Below, one piece after another: positions 61,537 through 64,000 of a stretch of DNA of 64,000 nt. The position numbers and the translations under genes were made by a program. Positions within the stretch are counted from its first letter, which is position 1. Each line of letters opens with the position of its first letter. The notes below the pieces were generated by a model. It was not told where the DNA came from and searched no databases. It worked only from the letters and a program-made list of their open reading frames with translations. This stretch comes from JBDRFZ01 sp043818395 (GTDB lineage Bacteria > Patescibacteriota > Patescibacteriia > 2-12-FULL-60-25). Location: assembly GCA_043818395.1 (NCBI GenBank), contig JBDRFZ010000026.1, forward strand, positions 1 through 64,000, read 5' to 3'.

Positions 61537-62376
61537 TTAGACGGCTGCGGCGACCTTGGATCGCGCGGCCTCGAGAGCTGGATTAGGTTCGGCGGAACGC
61601 TTGGCTGGAACCGGCGGAGTTGTCGGTGCAATCGGGGCTTCGACCTTTGCCTCCTGAACAACGGGCTTCTTCGACCATGCGTAGTTCGCGGTGCCGTGGA
61701 CGGCTTTGATGATCTTCGAAAAGTCCGGCTCGATGATTTTCCCGAGCTGGCCAGTCCGATCCTTGGCCGTGAATTTGTCCGATGACGGATCCACGAATAT
61801 GACGCGCTTGGATTCGCCGTCTGCGGTTTGAACAACCGTCATGTAGCCGACTACGTCGACCATGTTGACGATGTCCTTGGAGACTTTGGTCGTGATGAGC
61901 GGACGCAAAAGCACCCGATCTTCATCGGGCTTGTCGTCCACGTGTGCGACCAAAAGAACGTGCATACCGGAATCGCGGAGCACCTTCACGTAGTCGCGCA
62001 TTGTCTTTCGGAGCCATCCCCAACCTGCTTGGCTTGGAGAGCCGTCTTTCTGAATGAGCTTTGAATCGCCGATGGCCACCATGTGGCGCATGAGTTTTTC
62101 CATGAGTTCGCCGATCGGGTCGATGACGGCGGTTTCGTACCCTTCCTTTTTGAGCGCTTCGGTATATTCGCGCATGTCAGACCATTTCTCGATGTGAGCC
62201 ACATCGAGCTTGATCCCGCGCAAACCGAAATACTTCGAACCGTTCTCGCAGTCCGCCATGAGCGGCTTTGGAGCCGTGGCAGCAAACGTCGACTTACCGA
62301 CTCCGCCTTCCCCGTACACGAGCATGACGAGGGGCGGTTTAACCGACGGATCGCCGGTATTGATGATTTTGAGCAT
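61537..62376 (-). CDS. RecA-like phage ATPase (Sak4/AAA_24-like)
   Basis: 279 residues from the ATG at 62376, with AGAGGA about 9 bp upstream; a longer start at 62439 is less likely. P-loop MLVYGEGGVGKSTFAATAP; Walker B-like TAVIDPIGEL; VLLVAHVDDK motif. This is the AAA_24 / Sak4 group of phage single-strand annealing proteins, which act with SSB and an exonuclease, both of which are encoded just downstream. The tail after about 240 is Ala/Pro-rich linker. First gene of the long minus-strand operon. Confidence 0.8.
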   Translation of the reverse strand: MLKIINTGDPSVKPPLVMLVYGEGGVGKSTFAATAPKPLMADCENGSKYFGLRGIKLDVAHIEKWSDMREYTEALKKEGYETAVIDPIGELMEKLMRHMVAIGDSKLIQKDGSPSQAGWGWLRKTMRDYVKVLRDSGMHVLLVAHVDDKPDEDRVLLRPLITTKVSKDIVNMVDVVGYMTVVQTADGESKRVIFVDPSSDKFTAKDRTGQLGKIIEPDFSKIIKAVHGTANYAWSKKPVVQEAKVEAPIAPTTPPVPAKRSAEPNPALEAARSKVAAAV

Positions 62377-62539
62377 AGATGTTTGTCCTCTAAGAATGAA
62401 TTGAATAAGTCCTCGAATTGCCGGATGAACCGCCGGCACGGTCGACCTTTGGGGGCGGCCTTGTGTCCCCGCGTGGTGCCCGGTCCATGCTTGGAGGGAG
62501 CGGTTTCAATGAACCCGCCAGCCCTACCGGACACCGCGC

Positions 62540-62571
62540 TAAAACGAAAAGCCGCTGATTGACAGCGGCTT
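62540..62571 (-). terminator. Intrinsic terminator in the leader of the early operon
   Basis: AAGCCGCTG (62549-62557) and CAGCGGCTT (62563-62571) form a 9-bp stem with a 5-nt loop. On the minus strand it is followed by a TTTTCGTTTT run. It lies upstream of the first early gene, so it either insulates the prophage or acts as an attenuator that must be read through. Confidence 0.7.
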
Positions 62572-62574
62572 CGC

Positions 62575-62620
62575 GGTGGGCGGTATTTCTGCTATCCTAG
62601 ATACAGAAAAACCGCCCACC
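62575..62620. other. Long GC-rich hairpin near the right prophage end
   Basis: GGTGGGCGGT (62575-62584) and ACCGCCCACC (62611-62620) are perfect arms. Inner bases TTTCTG/CAGAAA and TATC/GATA extend the stem toward the centre. On the minus strand it lies directly before the terminator at 62540. The CCGCCCACC motif recurs at the integrase leader (30453). Together with the terminator it resembles an antitermination leader. Confidence 0.6.
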
Positions 62621-62667
62621 CCTTAAAGGAGTGGACGGTATAAATCGGCTAGAATTGGCCGATTTTT

Positions 62668-62695
62668 GCGTCACGTAAGTTGATTTGTGCGACGC
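62668..62695 (+). other. attR: Right prophage att site, dif/Xer-like 28-bp site
   Basis: GCGTCACGTAA - GTTGAT - TTGTGCGACGC. Its right arm is identical to that of the left site (29386-29396) and in the same orientation. Its left arm matches 8 of 11. Both sites are followed a few bases later by GCTAATCT. The 6-bp spacers differ, which is a problem for simple integrase strand exchange. Confidence 0.6.
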
Positions 62696-62939
62696 TAGCT
62701 AATCTAATTAATTTTTGCTTCTTCCCCTACTCTCCATAACAAAAATTTAAAAAATATTTTTATATCTTTGACGTATATAAATATTTTAATTAATTGATTT
62801 GATTTATTTCCTTTTCAATCAATACAACATTTAATTTTTGATAAATATTCCTGTTGTTTTTTAATTTGTCTTTATTTTAAAAAAATATTAGTGTTTTTAT
62901 CATCACTCCCCTCTCTTAACTCGGGTAATTACGTAATCC
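62696..62939. other. Very AT-rich gene-free stretch after the prophage
   Basis: About 240 bp with long runs of A and T and no gene. It ends at a consensus promoter. Bacterial host sequence by position; nothing else recognised. Confidence 0.6.
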
Positions 62940-62968
62940 TTGACAAAACCCCCATTTTGTACTATATT
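62940..62968 (+). promoter_or_regulatory. Near-consensus sigma-70 promoter
   Basis: TTGACA (62940-62945), 17-bp spacer, TATATT (62963-62968). It drives the GC-rich gene through a ~150-nt leader. Confidence 0.8.
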
Positions 62969-62999
62969 TGTCTGTCGAACATTGAAAAGAAAAGAGCTT

Positions 63000-63047
63000 G
63001 AAAACGGCATATTGTGGCCAAGAAATTGGCCTTAGCATGCCGTTTTC
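63000..63047 (+). promoter_or_regulatory. Structured leader RNA with GAAA tetraloop
   Basis: Outer arms GAAAACGGCAT (63000-63010) and ATGCCGTTTTC (63037-63047) pair perfectly. Inside, GGCCAA/TTGGCC (63016-63021/63026-63031) closes a GAAA (GNRA) loop. Lies about 80 nt before the start codon, in the transcribed leader. Could be a stability element, binding site or regulator. Confidence 0.65.
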
Positions 63048-63126
63048 AAACCAAAGGCAAGTCCTAAAGCCGCGAATCCTCGCGACCGGACCAGCCGAAC
63101 GGCACCCAACAAGGAGGCAAGCCACC

Positions 63127-63945
63127 ATGGCCAGCCTTTCCAGCAACACGGACGGAGAGATCACGGAATTCAAGGGGCGTCTCGGTCGCGCGGGCTTCAC
63201 GGCGGAGATCATCCGCGAGGTGAACGTCGGCGACGACAACGAGCTGGCGAAGCTCATGTACGAGACGCTGATGCGCCACCCGCGCTTCACCCTCGTCCAC
63301 GGCCTGTTCACCAGCACGGAGAAGCAGATCGCTCGCGTGCGCGAGTGGAACAAGGAGTTCGGCTGGGGCATCCCCGACGAGGCGTTCGCCGCAGCGGAGA
63401 AGTCCGTTCCGGCCTGGCCCGAGGAGAAGCTCGTCGCGGTCGTGCTCGTCCCCTATCTCGCCGACAAGAAGGCGGAGGACGACACGGTCATGACCGGCCT
63501 CGAGCGCACGTTCCACGAGCTGTGGATGCGCGCGAAGGCCGAGCAGGACGCCAACTGGCGCTGGGACGGCTACGACAAGGCTGGCTCGGACAGGCTCCGG
63601 CTCCACAAGGGCATCGAGCACAAGGTCGGGCTTCGCTGGGAGGTCATCGACCTCGGCTGCCAGCGCAACAAGAAGCCCGAGGACGTCCGCTCCGCGAAGT
63701 CCTCACCCAACGCGGGAATCCTCGCCGCCGCCGCGCTCCACCCCCAGTGGGTCAAGAGCATGGACGGCGACAAGGTGCCCTACGTCTTCCTCTCGGGCTA
63801 CGAGGTGCAGGTTCCCGGCGGGAAGCCGTGGATGGACGTGCCGGGCCTCCGCTTCGGTGGCGACGATCGCGGGATCCAGCTCGACTGCGACTGGTGCGGC
63901 TACTGCTACTCGTTCGGGGCGGTGCCTTCGTTCTTCCGGGAGTAG
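63127..63945 (+). CDS. GC-rich gene encoding a protein of unknown family
   Basis: 272 residues from the ATG at 63127, with a strong AAGGAGG 9 bp upstream. No recognised domain. The N-terminal half is helical (TEFKGRLGRAGFTAEIIREVN) and the C-terminal half beta-rich, ending LDCDWCGYCYSFGAVPSFFRE with three Cys. Its GC content, especially third positions, is far above the host genes and the prophage. Together with the strong promoter and structured leader this suggests a distinct, perhaps highly expressed or transferred gene class. After the stop the sequence has short CTCGGCA direct repeats. Confidence 0.7.
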   Translation: MASLSSNTDGEITEFKGRLGRAGFTAEIIREVNVGDDNELAKLMYETLMRHPRFTLVHGLFTSTEKQIARVREWNKEFGWGIPDEAFAAAEKSVPAWPEEKLVAVVLVPYLADKKAEDDTVMTGLERTFHELWMRAKAEQDANWRWDGYDKAGSDRLRLHKGIEHKVGLRWEVIDLGCQRNKKPEDVRSAKSSPNAGILAAAALHPQWVKSMDGDKVPYVFLSGYEVQVPGGKPWMDVPGLRFGGDDRGIQLDCDWCGYCYSFGAVPSFFRE

Positions 63946-64000
63946 CTCGGCACTCGGCACTCGGACACTTGGGGCTCGGAGGAACCTTGGTCTTCGGACC

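Larger units (their letters stand above)
29369..62695. mobile_element. Proposed complete siphovirus-type prophage (~33.3 kb)
   Basis: Bounded by two directly repeated dif-like sites. It contains an integrase, recombination/replication genes, terminase, portal, prohead protease, HK97 capsid, head-tail connectors, tail tube, tail chaperones with frameshift, tape measure, distal tail protein, fibre and hub-like protein, and a lysis cassette. Nearly all phage genes are on the minus strand with 4-bp or small overlaps. GC content looks higher than in the flanking host genes. No repressor was recognised. Cargo genes are the glycan module (31172-35717) and the DUF262 gene (42532-44241). Confidence 0.85.

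Noticed and set aside
1..64000. CRISPR array
   Set aside because: The only regular short repeats are the coding LRR units, the doubled IS sites and the 13-bp hicBA operator pair; none has spacer architecture.

Overview
The window reads as part of a bacterial chromosome, probably from the candidate phyla radiation (Patescibacteria, a Parcubacteria-like lineage), carrying an apparently complete tailed-phage prophage. The host assignment is an inference. It rests on compact gene packing, a moderate-GC host backbone, the neighbourhood tgt / helicase-nuclease / DUF721 / mreBCD / PBP2 / greA / lysS / serS / alr / ftsQ, many small conserved membrane proteins, and a GC-rich gene of unknown family behind a structured leader. 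No rRNA or tRNA gene and no CRISPR array was seen, so the lineage cannot be fixed from this window alone.

Layout. Bases 1-1343 are an IS element whose left end is exactly the first base of the window. Bases 1400-10600 hold accessory host genes: a cupin, a DUF1287 lipoprotein, a leucine-rich-repeat protein with 81-bp tandem repeats, an old-yellow-enzyme-type reductase, small membrane proteins, and a HicB/HicA pair in which hicA is frameshifted. Repeat-type palindromes lie between them. Bases 10600-29040 are core host genes on the + strand: queuine tRNA-ribosyltransferase (with its zinc cysteines missing), a carbonic-anhydrase-like protein, a UvrD-type helicase with a C-terminal nuclease, the rod-shape/cell-wall operon mreB-mreC-mreD-mrdA, greA, lysS, a cytidylyltransferase, serS, alr and ftsQ.

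Bases 29369-62695 are the proposed prophage, bounded by two directly repeated 28-bp sites that look like Xer/dif sites (11-bp arms, 6-bp spacer). From left to right it has an integrase, a surface-glycan cargo module (membrane glycosyltransferase, FAD oxidoreductase, GtrA, sugar epimerase), and then a long minus-strand operon read from right to left. That operon runs through recombination/replication (RecA-like ATPase, PD-(D/E)XK exonuclease, SSB-tailed protein, replication protein), VRR-NUC nuclease, two DNA methyltransferases, terminase, portal-MuF fusion, prohead protease, HK97-type capsid, head-tail connectors, tail tube, a lysis cassette, the frameshifted tail chaperones, tape measure, distal tail protein, glycine-rich fibre and a hub-like protein. 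A DUF262/HNH gene on the opposite strand, probably an anti-phage 'moron', sits between the lysis and tail-chaperone genes. No repressor was recognised.

Bases 62696-64000 return to host sequence: a very AT-rich stretch, a consensus sigma-70 promoter, a leader hairpin capped by a GAAA tetraloop, and one GC-rich gene of unknown function.
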